Below the pieces are notes generated by a model. The model saw only the letters and a program-made list of their open reading frames with translations. It ran no database searches and was not told the DNA's origin. Source: Bettongia penicillata ogilbyi (lineage: Eukaryota; Chordata; Mammalia; Diprotodontia; Potoroidae). Taken from it: 64,000 bases of DNA. Shown piece after piece: positions 23,845 through 34,345 of the stretch (position 1 is the first letter of the stretch; each line of letters starts with the position of its first letter). Where the stretch lies: assembly GCA_023548195.1 (NCBI GenBank), contig JAJHZJ010000496.1, positions 9,930,070 to 9,994,069 on the forward strand. Reading direction: 5' to 3'. The translations under genes and the position numbers were made by a program.

Positions 23845-24335
23845 TTTAGGATAGACATTGGCAAGCTAGAGTATTTCCAGAGGACAGTAATCAGGATGAG
23901 GGAGGGCCTTGAAGAAGATCCATCATCTAAAGGACTGAAATACTGAGCCTAGAGTTAAGACTTAGCTGGGATATGATAAGGATATTTATAGGGGGCAAGT
24001 TAACTGGTTATGTATTACAAAGAAGGAAACTTAGCTTTGTTGAGCCTGTTCCCTTAGGGCATAGTTGACAGGAAGAGGTAGACTTGATATAAAAATCCAG
24101 TCAGTGTTTCCTCAAAACATAAACTTCCTAACATTTAGAGCTGAATTGAAATAGAATGGGCTGCCTTGGGAAACAATGAATTCCCTTCTACTGGAGATTC
24201 CCAATAGAAATCTCACTGATGACCTGCTGGAGATGTTGTTAAGAGGATTTCTGTCCCAGTACAGGGACAGTGCTAGTTGTCTGATTCCATGTGCTGATTC
24301 CATGACTAACTGAACTCAAAGATTCCACAGAATAT
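23845..24335 (+). mobile_element. CR1/L3 LINE 3' fragment, plus strand
   Basis: The order AGAGGACAGTAATCAGGATG, GGAAACTTAGC, AACTTCCTAACATTTAGAGC and GAATGGGCTGCCTTGGGAAA is the C-terminal coding end of CR1-type LINEs (residues like KNFLTIRAVQKWNGLPRE in intact copies). Stops throughout; it is a dead relic. Confidence 0.75.
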
Positions 24336-24689
24336 GAGAATTTCTAGAAACAAGGCAAGATCATCCTAAATGTTGTTTTTTAATCTATGTGTTCTCTATC
24401 CCTTCCTCACCCCACATCAATAGTTCAGGGTTAGGATTCCATCTTGTGGAAAATAAAACAAAACAGCTCTACAATTACAAAAGCCTCAAAATTTACAAAT
24501 CTAGAAACTGAGAAAATAACTGGAGTCAGAGACCCAACATCTTGTTGCTTGAGGATAGGAAAGGTACAGACTGAGAATGGGAACCCAGATGAGGAACTTA
24601 CAACAAAGTGGAAGAGATAAGACAGTCATCAAATGTAAATAATAATAAAAGATAATATGTAAATAACAGAGTCAATAACACGGAGGGAA
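24336..24689. other. No recognised feature
   Basis: AT-rich spacer with AATAATAATAAAAG-type low complexity near 24640. Nothing else seen. Confidence 0.35.
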
Positions 24690-24880
24690 AGCTGTAGAAC
24701 AGTGACGAGAGTAAGGAATTTGGAGTCTGGGGACCTGAGATCAAATGTCATCTCTGATCCTTATTGCACATGTCTCTTGACTTCTCTGGACTTCCATTTC
24801 TTCAACTTCAGCTGTAAAACAAAGGGCTTAGATGAACTTCTAAGGTCTCTTCTAGCTCTAGATAAATGATTCTAATGTAA
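24690..24880 (+). mobile_element. MIR-type SINE, plus strand
   Basis: GAATTTGGAGTCTGGGGACC, GATCAAATGTCATCTCTGAT and the tail CTTCTAGCTCTAGATAAATG follow the CORE-SINE order. Confidence 0.75.
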
Positions 24881-24889
24881 GCTGTAATG

Positions 24890-25365
24890 ATACTAGAAGA
24901 CTTAATGGGGGTGGTGAGAATTGCATTGACCCCTGAAAGATCTCATATTTGCAGAACTGGACGGGAGGGCAAAGGATATTTGGAGGGTAAGGCACAGCTG
25001 GAGCACAGATGTGGAGATAAAAATGAACACTGAGCTTTCAAGGTACAAAGATTGTTCCAGAGGGTACATGTTGGACACTGGACAAGTAAGTTAGAACCAG
25101 ACTGTGGAGAAGCTTGAATGACAGGCTAAAACAGGAGTGGGAAACCTGCAGCCTTGAGGCCACATGTGACCCTTTAGGTCTTCAAGTGTGGCCCTTTGAC
25201 TGAATCCAAGCTTCACAGAAGAAGTTCCCTTAATAAAAGGATTTGTTCTGTAAAACTTGGACTCAGTCAAAAGGGCTAGAAGGCCGCATGCAGCCTTGAG
25301 GGTGCAGGTTCCCCACCCCTGGTAAAGAGTCTGTACTTACTCCTGCAAGTCAGCTATTCCTCACT
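24890..25365 (+). mobile_element. Old therian interspersed repeat, split by a hAT element
   Basis: The phrases CCAGACTGTGGAGAAGCTTG and AATGACAGGCTAAA, then (after the hAT insert) GTAAAGAGTCTGTACTTACT, match the middle of the same repeat that is more complete at 48625-49190 and partial at 42035. Its class is not resolved here. The order is restored when the insert at 25132-25321 is skipped. Confidence 0.6.
25132..25321. mobile_element. hAT-Charlie-type non-autonomous element with terminal inverted repeats
   Basis: The left end CAGGAGTGGGAAACCTGCAG and right end CTGCACC..., read as GGTGCAGGTTCCCCACCCCT, are inverted repeats of each other. Inner CTTGAGGCCACATGTG pairs with the CATGCAGCCTTGAG side. 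The ends match the CAGGGGTGGGGAACC type of mammalian hATs. It is only 190 bp, so there is no transposase. The flanks GGCTAAAA and GGTAAAG look like an 8-bp target duplication with one lost base. Confidence 0.75.
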
Positions 25366-25469
25366 TTTTCAAATGTTCCCCTTTTTAAAGTAAAAACAAA
25401 TAATAATAACATCCTCCTATAGTAACTGTCCTAATGCTGTTTATTGTTTTGGAGAAGCAGTCTGTGAAA

Positions 25470-25660
25470 AGGGAAAAGTAATAGATTAGAGGTGGTGTAG
25501 TCAGGTTCAGGACTCCTGGCTCTGCTACCGTCTATTCATGTGACCTTGGGAGAGTCATTGCTCCCCTATAAGCCTCAAGTTCTTCATCTGTAAAATGGAG
25601 GCATTGGACTTGATTACTTTGAAGTCCTTTCAATCTATGAGTTCACAGTCTTATGATGAA
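25470..25660 (+). mobile_element. MIR-type SINE, plus strand
   Basis: GACTCCTGGCTCTGCTACCG, CATGTGACCTTGGGAGAGTC and CTTCATCTGTAAAATGGAGG are clear core blocks. The tail reads CAATCTATGAGTTCACAG. Confidence 0.8.
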
Positions 25661-26515
25661 AAATTACTAAGAAGTGAGTAACTTTGAAGATGAATCTGGA
25701 CTTTTTCTTTTTATCTCAACAGCATCTAAATAATTTAAAACTGTAATACAGATATGTATGAGGTGTCTAATTTTATACGGCTACAGAAGTTGGGTTTTTT
25801 TAATGTACGGATTCAGGTATTCCTTGTAATAAATCTCCCCTCCACCTTGGGCAATACGACACCTTAAGTGACTGGAAAATCATTGAGGGTTTTCGCAGGG
25901 TGGGAATTGGTGAGGAAAAGGGGGATGAGAGGAAGGGAGATTGTGAGATTTCTCTCCTTCACAAAGTTAAAGGTCAATCAAGTTTTTTTAATTACTTATT
26001 CTCCCCCACAAACAAACAAGAACACACACACACATATACACACAAACACACCCCACCACCTGTTCCAATTACTTAATAAACTTAAAAACGTCATCTATAT
26101 CAAAGCTCTCCCATGTTCCTTATGGACTCGTTCATCAAGCTACAAGTCACTGGATATTTTTAAAAGATTTCATTTCTTTAAATGAAAGGTTTGTGTTTGA
26201 AAACAAAACAAAACATTTACAGCCAATGCAATAAATACAGAAATGGCAGCCCTGGTGCCAGGACCCAAGAGTGAGTGTGGGAGGATAAACAGGAGTGTGA
26301 TAAACAATATTTCTTCTACAATGCCCTCACCAAGAGTTAATTAGGCAATTTTGAATTGCTGGCCATGCTGAGTATCCATTATGACCCAAAGGAAAAAAAA
26401 AATCTCTCCAGGTGAAAATTTTTGCTTTGATGTAACTTTAAATAGAAACCATTGTGCTTGAAATTCTTAAGTTCTTAACTTACAAAGCTTCTACTCAGCT
26501 GCTTTTGTAGAAGCG
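25661..26515. other. Mostly unrecognised, with a CA-rich patch
   Basis: A CA-rich patch (26017-26062) lies inside a plus frame at 25868-26185 that has no motif. The stretch 26200-26515 is repeat-free by eye, has little low complexity and could be a conserved non-coding element. That cannot be tested without alignment. Confidence 0.35.
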
Positions 26516-26519
26516 GGGA

Positions 26520-26925
26520 CAGCATAGGGTAGCAGAAAGAACACAGGATCTGACATTGGCACACCTGGGTTTGAATGCTAGCTCTGGGTTTTGCTAACTA
26601 TGGGATTTTTCATGAGTCATTTCCTTTCTCTGGGGCCTCAGTTTTGTCACTACAATCTAATGTTTGAAGTTCAAATCCTATCCCTGACAACCTTGGGTAG
26701 ATCACCCCCTGGACCTCACTTACCTCACCTTGGGAAAGTCATTCCCCACTCTGGGTCCTGGTTTCCTCATCCATAACATGAGGGAATTGGATTATATAAC
26801 CTCTGGATTTCCTTCAAACTCCATATCTGTGTACCTAAACCTCAGTTTCCTCACTAGTAAAATTGAGTGAGTCATACAAAAAGGTCTTTCAGGTACCTTC
26901 CAGCAGTGACTTTATTATCTAGATT
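26520..26925 (+). mobile_element. Cluster of MIR-type SINE pieces, plus strand
   Basis: A first copy (26520-26660, CACCTGGGTTTGAATGCTAG) is followed by two further core/tail pieces (26690-26830 with CTTGGGAAAGTCATTCCCCA; 26835-26925 with CCTCAGTTTCCTCACTAGTA). The third CAGTTTCCTCA box shows repeated insertion or duplication at the SINE tail. Confidence 0.7.
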
Positions 26926-26927
26926 AG

Positions 26928-27055
26928 GCCTGCACAATCTGCAGCAGGCCAAAGGACTTCAGGAGGGCCACAAAAAATATAGAGAATAACATTTTTTTGA
27001 GGGCTGCCCAAAATCCTCTGGTGAGCCGCAGGTTGTACAGGCCAGATCTAGATGA
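26928..27055. mobile_element. hAT-like palindromic element
   Basis: The left end AGGCCTGCACAATCTGCAGC and right end GCCGCAGGTTGTACAGGCC are inverted repeats around a short A-rich centre (AAAAAATATAGAG). The ends resemble hAT-Charlie terminal repeats. Length about 125 bp; no coding capacity. Confidence 0.65.
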
Positions 27056-27523
27056 TGAAAACCTCTCTCTCCTCAGAGGCTGCACTGCTCAGACTGTCCT
27101 CCTCAGGTAGACTGGAGGGAGATGACTTCCTTCGCCTCAGCTGCTCTGGCTGACTAATTCACAGAGGGATTGTACTGCTTGGTGGCAGGAGTCTGTCCTC
27201 ACCTTGTCACAGTTCACTGCATGAGCTGGTGTCTACAAAGAGGTGGATGAACAAAGCAAAGACCAAAGGCCACAAAGCCCAGGAAATGCTCCCAGGGCAA
27301 AGAAGTGCATCTGCTGAATGTGATGGCAAGGACCAACCTCAAGTGATCAGCTTTGTCAATGAATGACCAAGGCTTGGGGATATTTTTCCCGAAGGGACAT
27401 GAAGTGTGTCATGAGGATGAAAGACAAGGCCATTCCAGTACATTTGTCAATCCCATTCCTAAATAGGCAAAATAGCACGTTTAGTGGCTGCTTGAAAAAT
27501 AGAAAATGGCACTGCAGCGCTTT
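27056..27523. other. No recognised feature
   Basis: GC-richer, repeat-free-looking sequence. No exon with splice sites and open frame could be supported. Confidence 0.35.
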
Positions 27524-27833
27524 ATCTGGAGGCAGGTAACAAGCATCATAGGGGAAAGGGAGAGGGAACAAGACTTTATTAAGTACATATTATGTGAAAA
27601 TTATCTCATTTGATCCTCGTAACAACCGCAGGAGGCAGATATTATTATCCCTATTTTATAGCTGAGGAAATTGAGGCAGACAAAAATTAAGAGACTTGCC
27701 CACAGCCACACAGCTACTAACTATCTAAAAATGGATTTGAACTCAGATCTTCCTGATCCTAATTCCAGTGTTCTCTCCACTTTGCCTCAGCATCTAATTG
27801 CACAAAAATAGCAAAACATGAGGCCTCTTTTTC
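27524..27833 (+). repeat. Left arm of a 310-bp inverted duplication
   Basis: It is identical to the reverse complement of 28990-29299 except for 10 mismatches counted by eye, with no gap (about 97%). The arm holds a MIR-type SINE in minus orientation (27580-27790: CCTCGTAACAACCGCAGG, CCACACAGCTACTAAC) plus non-SINE flank on both sides. It is therefore a duplicated segment, not just two copies of one SINE. Confidence 0.9.
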
Positions 27834-28184
27834 TTGCCATAGTTCATAAAGAAGAATTAACTTATTGTAAACCCTACTAGCCCAGGCACACTAAATGATA
27901 TTTCCCAGCATTTACCAGGCCTTCAGATTCTGCATAAGCTAATTAGTTTGGTCAGTATTGGTTCTTATTTGGAAAATGTGCTGTTGGAACAGCGGATGCA
28001 GTCACGCAGAATCAAGAGGCCCAAGTTCTACTTCCAGCACTGCCACAGACTTTAAACAACTCATTTTGTAAATCTGTGCCCAAAATGGGGCATAAATCTT
28101 ATGCCCAAAATGGGGCATAAATTCATCTGAATTAATGACTTTGAAATTCTAAAAATTTTGTCATTTTTGAGCAAGAAGAAATCA
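27834..28184. other. Repeat-poor spacer between inverted arms
   Basis: Contains CATAAGCTAATTAGTTTGG (a homeodomain-like TAATTAG core) at about 27935 and a small tandem duplication at 28078-28122. No coding signal. Confidence 0.35.
28078..28122. repeat. Small tandem duplication, 25-bp period
   Basis: GCCCAAAATGGGGCATAAAT occurs at 28078-28097 and again at 28103-28122, a perfect 20-base match. Probably replication slippage. Confidence 0.9.
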
Positions 28185-28530
28185 TGGAACCATAGATATC
28201 TAGTTGAATAAGTTGTTAGAAACCAGTGAGTCTAACCTCATTTTCCACATGAGGAAACTGACACCCAGAGAAGTGAAATGACTGACTCAATGTTACTCAT
28301 TGTGGAAGAGTCAGGATTTGAACTCAATTCCTATGACTCCAACTTCCTTGTTCTTTCCATTGTACCATATATCTAAGAGTTCCTCTAGGCCAACCCTCTT
28401 TTATAAATGAAGAAGTCAGAGCTTAGAGAGCTGAAATGACCTGTTGATCAGCGGACAGATCAATGCCTAGGGCTCATAATTTCCAGTCAAGAGTTCTTTC
28501 CCCCCTCCACCAATGCTTCTCTGTAATCTT
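28185..28530 (-). mobile_element. Two MIR-type SINEs in series, minus strand
   Basis: The first copy (28185-28375) shows TTTTCCACATGAGGAAACTG and GAGTCAGGATTTGAACTCAA. The second (28378-28530) shows CAACCCTCTTTTATAAATGA and AAGAGTTCTTTCCCCCC and is more decayed. Confidence 0.7.
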
Positions 28531-28989
28531 CTAGGCTAGTCCTTGGATGAAATAAGATGGAAAAAACCAGTCACATAGACCTGTAATTTCAATGATATGA
28601 ATATTGTCTCTAATAAACATGTCTCTAAATAAAATTGATACATCCGGTGCTACTCTTGACTATTCCCTACTGTCCATAACAAATGTGGATTTTGCCTATG
28701 CCTGTGAACATATCAGTGGTTTTTGTCAGTTTGGTCAGTTGTCCCTGATTCTTACATACAACCAGCCCATCTTTTTTTAATCAATTATTTGTTTGATGGC
28801 ATCTTTTATTTTGTACTCATATGACCTTATTATTAAATGTTGGGACAAAGGAAATCAGACATGTAAAAATCTAGTCATATATTGAGAGGCAATTTGGTCT
28901 AATGAAGAGGGCATTGGACTCATTATTAGGAAAACTGGGAACAAAACCCCACTAATAATACTTGCAAGGTCCTAGATTCTTATTATGTG
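28531..28989. other. Unrecognised AT-rich sequence with a SINE head at its end
   Basis: From about 28885 a GAGGCAATTTGGTCTAATGA head of a MIR-type SINE (plus strand) is visible. It fades before the right inverted arm begins. Confidence 0.45.
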
Positions 28990-29299
28990 GAAAAAGAGGC
29001 CTCATGTTTTGCTACTTTTATGCAATTAGATGCTGAGGCGAAGTGGAGAGAACACTGGAATTAGGATCAGGAAGATGTGAGTTCAAACCCATTTTTAGAT
29101 AATTAGTAGCTGTGTGGCTGTGGGCAAGTCTCTTAACTTTTGTCTGCCTCAATTTCCTCAGCTATAAAATAGGGATAATAATATCTGCCTCCTGCAGTTG
29201 TTACGAGGATCAAATGAGATAATTTTCACATAATATGTACTTAATAAAGTCTTGTTCCCTCTCCCTTTCCCCTATGATGCTTGTTACTGGCCTCCAGAT
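28990..29299 (-). repeat. Right arm of a 310-bp inverted duplication
   Basis: Reverse complement of 27524-27833. In this orientation the enclosed SINE (29030-29255) reads plus: CACTGGAATTAGGATCAGGA, CTGTGTGGCTGTGGGCAAGT, AATAGGGATAATAATATCTG. The loop between the arms is 1156 bp. Confidence 0.9.
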
Positions 29300-30864
29300 T
29301 TGCTATTATTTGCTACAAGGGGCTGAATTTATACAGTTTGTGTGGAACACAAAGAAAAGTAGCCTGAGAAGAAACAGACTTCATCAAGAGAATTTGAGGT
29401 AAAGGAAGTTCCTCAGATAAAAGGTCTAAAATAACTTGGAAAAAAAATAGCTCCTCAGATGGAAAGATACTGACTGATGGTAGAAACAGATGCAGTACAT
29501 TGTTTCATAACAGTAAATTTGAATATAACTGATTTCAGGATTTTAAAGATTGTTGCTGGGAAACAGAATCAAAGAACTTTTTAGTGACTATGGGAAAATG
29601 ATATGCTAACTATATGGGTCACATTTGACAGAAATGTGGATTTAGAGTCTCTCAGTCTGTTAGAAATGTGTCACTTTGCATAAGGAGGCCATACTTAGAG
29701 TCATCAGAAACCAGAGATCAGAAGCCCAATCAGGGGTCAGTGATTGAAGATGTAAAGTATGTAAGAGATAAGACAAGCTGATAGGAGAAGCTGTTTAGAA
29801 CACTGGCTATGGACCTGAGGAGCTTCAAGAGCAAGAAAACTAATAGATGCTGATACAAGCTGCAAAGAAGCTCCACTTTTGGTGTGGAACACTGATCTAT
29901 TTGGAAGAAAGCTCTGTTATTTAAAAGAACTGATCCATAGAAAAGAGAGTCCTCTGCTAAAGCTGAAAAGCTGGGGGAGGGAAATGTACCCTCTATTACT
30001 CAAATTAGGAAAACCTTTCAAAACCTATAAAGAGCAGGACCTGAATAATCCATATACCAAGATAAAAGGGAAGGTCTTTTTTTTGAAATAATGTCATGCT
30101 GCCTCTGTATCAAGCCAAGGGAGCTGGCCTGGGAAGCTCAAGAGATCCCAGGCTAAGGACTAGTGTTATCCAAAAGAGATCAGCATGACTTCAGAGGTTG
30201 GAATATAACAAGACAAGTGGTTTCATCCAGCAAAAGAGCAAAGAATACAGAAGTACTTTTCACCCAATAGGTGAGATATTGTGTAGATGATTCTTTAAAA
30301 AGGCAAAAGGACATTGAAGACTAGAGTCCAGTGTCATGGATTGGCCTGGGCACATGGGTTTCCCTTTTCCCTAGTGATATGAGCTAGTACTGGGTCTCTG
30401 TAAATTGATATTAATTCTTCCCTCAAAGACATTGTGTGCATGAGTGAGAGAATGTGACCCAGGTGTATGGGTGGAATATTCTGCTCTGATTATTCCTGGT
30501 TTTGCCTTCTGTTTAGTTTTATATTATAATAATCTCCTGCTATTCCCGCTTGCCATTTAGTAAATGTTCCATTTTTTAAAGTTAATGGTATCATTGTGAC
30601 TAATCTGTGTAAATGGCAAGCACGCAGGTGGGGGCTCAGGAGCTACAGTTGTAAGTAGTAGGATCGTATTTGCTAACACTAGGGTTATCCCGAAGGTTAT
30701 ACAAGTAGATTTTGGTAGCATGGTTGATCATGGCCAACAACCCCACCTCTGAAGAACACCCCACCCCAGATTTAACTGAGTGGGTATAGATTAGGGTGAA
30801 TGAGACAACCCAGAGAGACAGAGAGAGCAAGGGGATAAAGATGGCACCCTAGGTACGACACCTT
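29300..30864. other. Unclassified 1.5-kb stretch, possibly LTR-derived
   Basis: There are no SINE or LINE hallmarks and no meaningful open frame. The composition, the TTATATTATAATAATCTCC phrase near 30520 and an abrupt GC rise at 30610-30780 resemble a decayed LTR followed by leader sequence. I see no partner LTR, primer-binding site or gag/pol match, so the call is weak. Confidence 0.25.
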
Positions 30865-31110
30865 CTGCATCTGCTACACATTTGTTAACTGTGTAACCTT
30901 GGGCAAGTCATGTGCCCGTCATGTGCTTCTTTACCATTATAGTAGGAAAAACATGGATTCAAATTCTGCATCAGACATTTACTAGCTGTTTAACCCAAAA
31001 CAATTTACTCTCCCTGGGCCTCAATTTCCTTATATGTAAAATTAATGGATTAGACTCGAAGACCCCTGTAGCCCTTTCCAACTCTAGTGCAGGAATTCTA
31101 GATGATGGCT
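30865..31110 (+). mobile_element. MIR-type SINEs (overlapping pieces), plus strand
   Basis: TGTGTAACCTTGGGCAAGTC near 30890 ends one piece. GATTCAAATTCTGCATCAGA, CTGGGCCTCAATTTCCTTAT and CCCTTTCCAACTCTAGTGC form a second. Confidence 0.75.
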
Positions 31111-31834
31111 ATTTGAAACAATGACATGATGAAGTCATAGATTATCCTCAGATCAAAAGATCCTGGGGCCAGATAGAACTGGAAGGAACATTGAAGGACA
31201 CCTACCCTATTGAAAGCATAACTATTGGAGGGGAGTTTCCACCTCAATAGGCCTCAATGCTGGTGGAATCACAGAAATTGAAGATCTTATGTGTTTTGCA
31301 TATCCAGAAAGGATTCTCATTACTTTACAATAGCTTTGTGTCTCTTCTCTCCCAAACTTTGACTCTAAAAAACTTGGCTGTCCCCAAAGATGTGAAGCAT
31401 TCCCATTTATTTCTCTGATGATTGCTTTTGCCTCCAGAGAACTGGTTCACTATTTTCCTCAAGAGATGGCATGGAGAAAGTACTGAAGTGCAATTAGTAG
31501 AGCTATGTTCAAATTCAAACACTGCCACTGTTACAGAGAAGCAAAAATTCCAAGACTTATCCAGACAACTATTTAGCAAGGCATGCTAAATGGTAAAACA
31601 GGCAAAAAAAATTAGGTCCAAGGCTCTCAGTTAGTACAAGGACCTTAGTTTCTACACAGTTAATATGCAACTAAAGGGAGTGGACAAAACAGGATAAAGG
31701 GATTGAGGCACCTAGTTTCTCATAGGTGGGGAAGACTGGGAGATACTGAGGGTCAGGATAGTCATGGGATTTTCCAACCTTGTGCCTTTCCTGTGATCAG
31801 ATGACTTCTAAGAAGTTGAAACTAACTTCATAAA
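31111..31834. other. Mostly unrecognised sequence
   Basis: A possible MIR minus-strand scrap at 31145-31215 (AGATAGAACTGGAAGGAAC). The rest shows no family or coding signal. Confidence 0.35.
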
Positions 31835-32010
31835 ATGGTGAATAAGAGTAAAATAGTTTCTAATGCTATTTCAGTATAATACCCCAAGTATTATCTGTGT
31901 GACCTTGGGTAAATCACTTTATTTTTACACATTTTAGTTACTTTATCCATAGGAAATTTAACCAGATGATATCTAAGGCTTCTTCCACCTCTAAAATTTT
32001 ATAATTAAGT
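31835..32010 (+). mobile_element. MIR-type SINE, plus strand, diverged
   Basis: TCTGTGTGACCTTGGGTAAA is the core. TCTTCCACCTCTAAAATTTT is the tail. Confidence 0.65.
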
Positions 32011-32119
32011 ACAAACTCCATATGAAGTATAGAAAGCCAGTAGTGGCAATCCAAATACCTTGGCCTTCATATCCTCCATATTATTAGGAAAGGATGTAGG
32101 CCTCCCCAAACCCTCTCAC

Positions 32120-32285
32120 AATCATAAAATCATAGACTTAGGGCTGAAAGGAATGTTGAGGCCTCCTTTTTTAGGAAAATGGCACATAAAGAGGTTACAT
32201 GAATTGCCCAAGGTGTCAGGGGTGAGATTTGAGTATCCTATCCACTTAGAAAAGCATCCTATCAGCTACATAGAATATCTACACT
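32120..32285 (-). mobile_element. MIR-type SINE, minus strand
   Basis: AAATCATAGACTTAGGGCTG, GCACATAAAGAGGTTACATG and ATTGCCCAAGGTGTCAGG are core blocks in reverse. Confidence 0.7.
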
Positions 32286-32390
32286 GGTACAAGATCTGGG
32301 TCAGAAGATCTGCTGCTTTACAGAATGGCTCCATCTTCAATGATAACATCCTCTCAGAAAAAATGCCTACAAACGTTTCTAATCTTTAAG

Positions 32391-32404
32391 AAAATAATAA
32401 TATC
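32391..32404. repeat. Target-site duplication, left copy (HAL1)
   Basis: AAAATAATAATATC is repeated exactly at 35156-35169, flush with both ends of the HAL1. It is A-rich, as expected for L1 endonuclease-primed insertion. Confidence 0.85.
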
Positions 32405-33024
32405 GGTGGAGCCAAGATGGCGGAGTAGAAAGACTCACGTATGCTAGCTCCAAACCCACAGCCCATATATTTCCTGCAAGAAGAACTCCCCACAAATTCT
32501 GGATCACTGCAAGGCACACAGAAACACAGTGGAAAAGATTTCCGTTCCAAAGAGCCCTGGAGAGCCATCCCCAGGGTCCGTCGTGCCCCGGAAAGCAGAG
32601 TCCACCCCTGAGCTGCCCTGGCCGTGGCCCCAGAGGAGCAGATCCGAGCAGGATTCAGGGATGGAACCTCCGCCCACAGACACTACAGGTCAGTGAGAGA
32701 CGTCTGGCCTGGCTGAGAGGGGAGCAGGATGTCTCCGTGGCTCGGGCCCCTCAGGAGGAAGAGGCGGAGGCAGAGGCAGGGGCAGTGGCAGAGGCCCGGG
32801 ACTCCCCGAGCAGCAGGCAGAAACTCAGGTCTCTGCATAAACCCCCTGAGGGAACTGAGCCTGGGAGGCGGCCCTGCCCCCACCCGAGCACCAGAACTTA
32901 AGCTCACATTGAATAGCAGCTGCGCCTGCCATGGAAAGCCTATTTGAATCTCAGACCCCAAGTACTAGCTGGGCGGAACTAGGTAGGGGTAGGAATCTCA
33001 GAAGTCAGGTAACTGGCTGGGAAA

Positions 33025-34066
33025 ATGCCTAGAAAAGGGAAGAAAAATAAGACTATAGAGAGCTACTTTGAGGGGGTGCAAATGTTCCCGCCATTCAATT
33101 CTGATGATGAGGAAATATTCTTACCATCAGGGAAAGACATGGAGGGCAGGGCCTCTGTATCCAGACATCCCAGGTGGATGTCTGGTGGGCTCAGGCCTTG
33201 GAAGAGCTCAAAAAGGATTTTGAAAATCAAGTTAGACAGGTGGAGGAAAAACTGGGAAGAGAAATGAGAGAGATGCAAGAAAAGTATGAAAAACGGGTCA
33301 ATACCTTGGTAAAGGAGACCCAAAAAAATGCTGAAGAAAATGACACCTTGAAAAATAGGCTAACTCAATTGGCAAAAGAGGTTCAAAAAGCCAATGAGGA
33401 GAAGAATGCTTTCAAAAGCAGAATTAGCCAAATGGAAAAAGAGGTTCAAAAGCTCACTGAAAAAATAGTTCTCTCAAAATTAGAATGGAACAGATGGAGT
33501 CTAATGACTTTTTGAGAAACCAAGAAATCACAAAACAAAATCAAAAGAATGAAACAATGGAAGAGAATGTGAAATATCTCATTGGAAAAACAACTGACCT
33601 GGAAAATAGATCCAGGAGAGACAATTTAAAAATTAGGGGACTACCTGAAAGTCATGATCAAAAAAAGAGCTTAGACATCATCTTCCATGAAATTATCGAG
33701 GAAAACTGCCCTGAGATTCTACAACCAGAGGGCAAAATAAGTATTGAAAGAATTCATCGATCACCGCCTGAAAGAGATCCAAAAAGAGAAACTCCTAGGA
33801 ACATTGTGGCCAAATTCCAGAATTCCCAGGTCAAGGAGAAAATATTGCAAGCAGCTAGAAAGAAACAATTCCAGTATTGTGGAAATACAATCAAGATAAC
33901 ACAGGATCTAGCAGCTTCTACATTAAGGGATCGAAGGGCATGGAATAGGATATTCCAAAAGTCAAAGGAACTAGGACTCAAACCAAGAATCACCTATCCA
34001 GCAAAACTGAGTATAATACTTCAGGGGAAAATATGGTCTTTCAATGAAACAGAGGACCTCTAAGCA
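33025..34066 (+). pseudogene. HAL1 ORF1 protein, two frameshifts
   Basis: The start follows the 5'UTR and gives the basic N-terminus MPRKGKKNK. The frame runs 33025 to about 33175, changes to the frame of 33174-33515, and again to that of 33485-34063. Each change equals loss of one base. Residue blocks in order: basic tip; coiled coil with three 21-residue units (RLTQLAKEVQKANEE, RISQMEKEVQKL); ENVKYLIGKTTDLE; an RRM-like strand NLKIRGLPESHD; and a C-terminal domain with ITQDLAASTLRDRRAW and ITYPAKLSIILQGK. Stop just after NETEDL. The overall length of about 345 codons is normal for L1 ORF1p. Intact relatives form RNA-binding trimers; this copy cannot make the whole protein. Confidence 0.9.
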
Positions 34067-34257
34067 TTCTTGATGAAAAGACCAGAGCTGAAAAGAAAAT
34101 TTGACTTTCAAACACAAGAATGAGAAGAAACATGAAAAAGTAAACAGCAAAGAGAAGTCATAAGGGACTTACCAAAGTTGAACTGTTTACATTCCTACAT
34201 GGAAAGACAATATTTGTAACTCTTAAAACTTTTCAGTATCTGGGTAGTTGGTGGGAT

Positions 34258-34345
34258 CACACACACACACATACACACACACATGTACACACATGCACGC
34301 ACACACACATACACACATGCATGCACATACAGAGACAAAGAGCAC
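34258..34345. repeat. (CA)n microsatellite in HAL1 3'UTR
   Basis: CACACACACACAC tracts are interrupted by ATGTACACACATGCACGC. It is the counterpart of the (TG)n at 2905-2970 in the other HAL1. Confidence 0.9.

Noticed and set aside
27524..29299. Inverted arms as simply two copies of one SINE in opposite orientation
   Set aside because: The match is about 97% and extends into non-SINE flanks on both sides, whereas other SINEs of this type here differ by far more.
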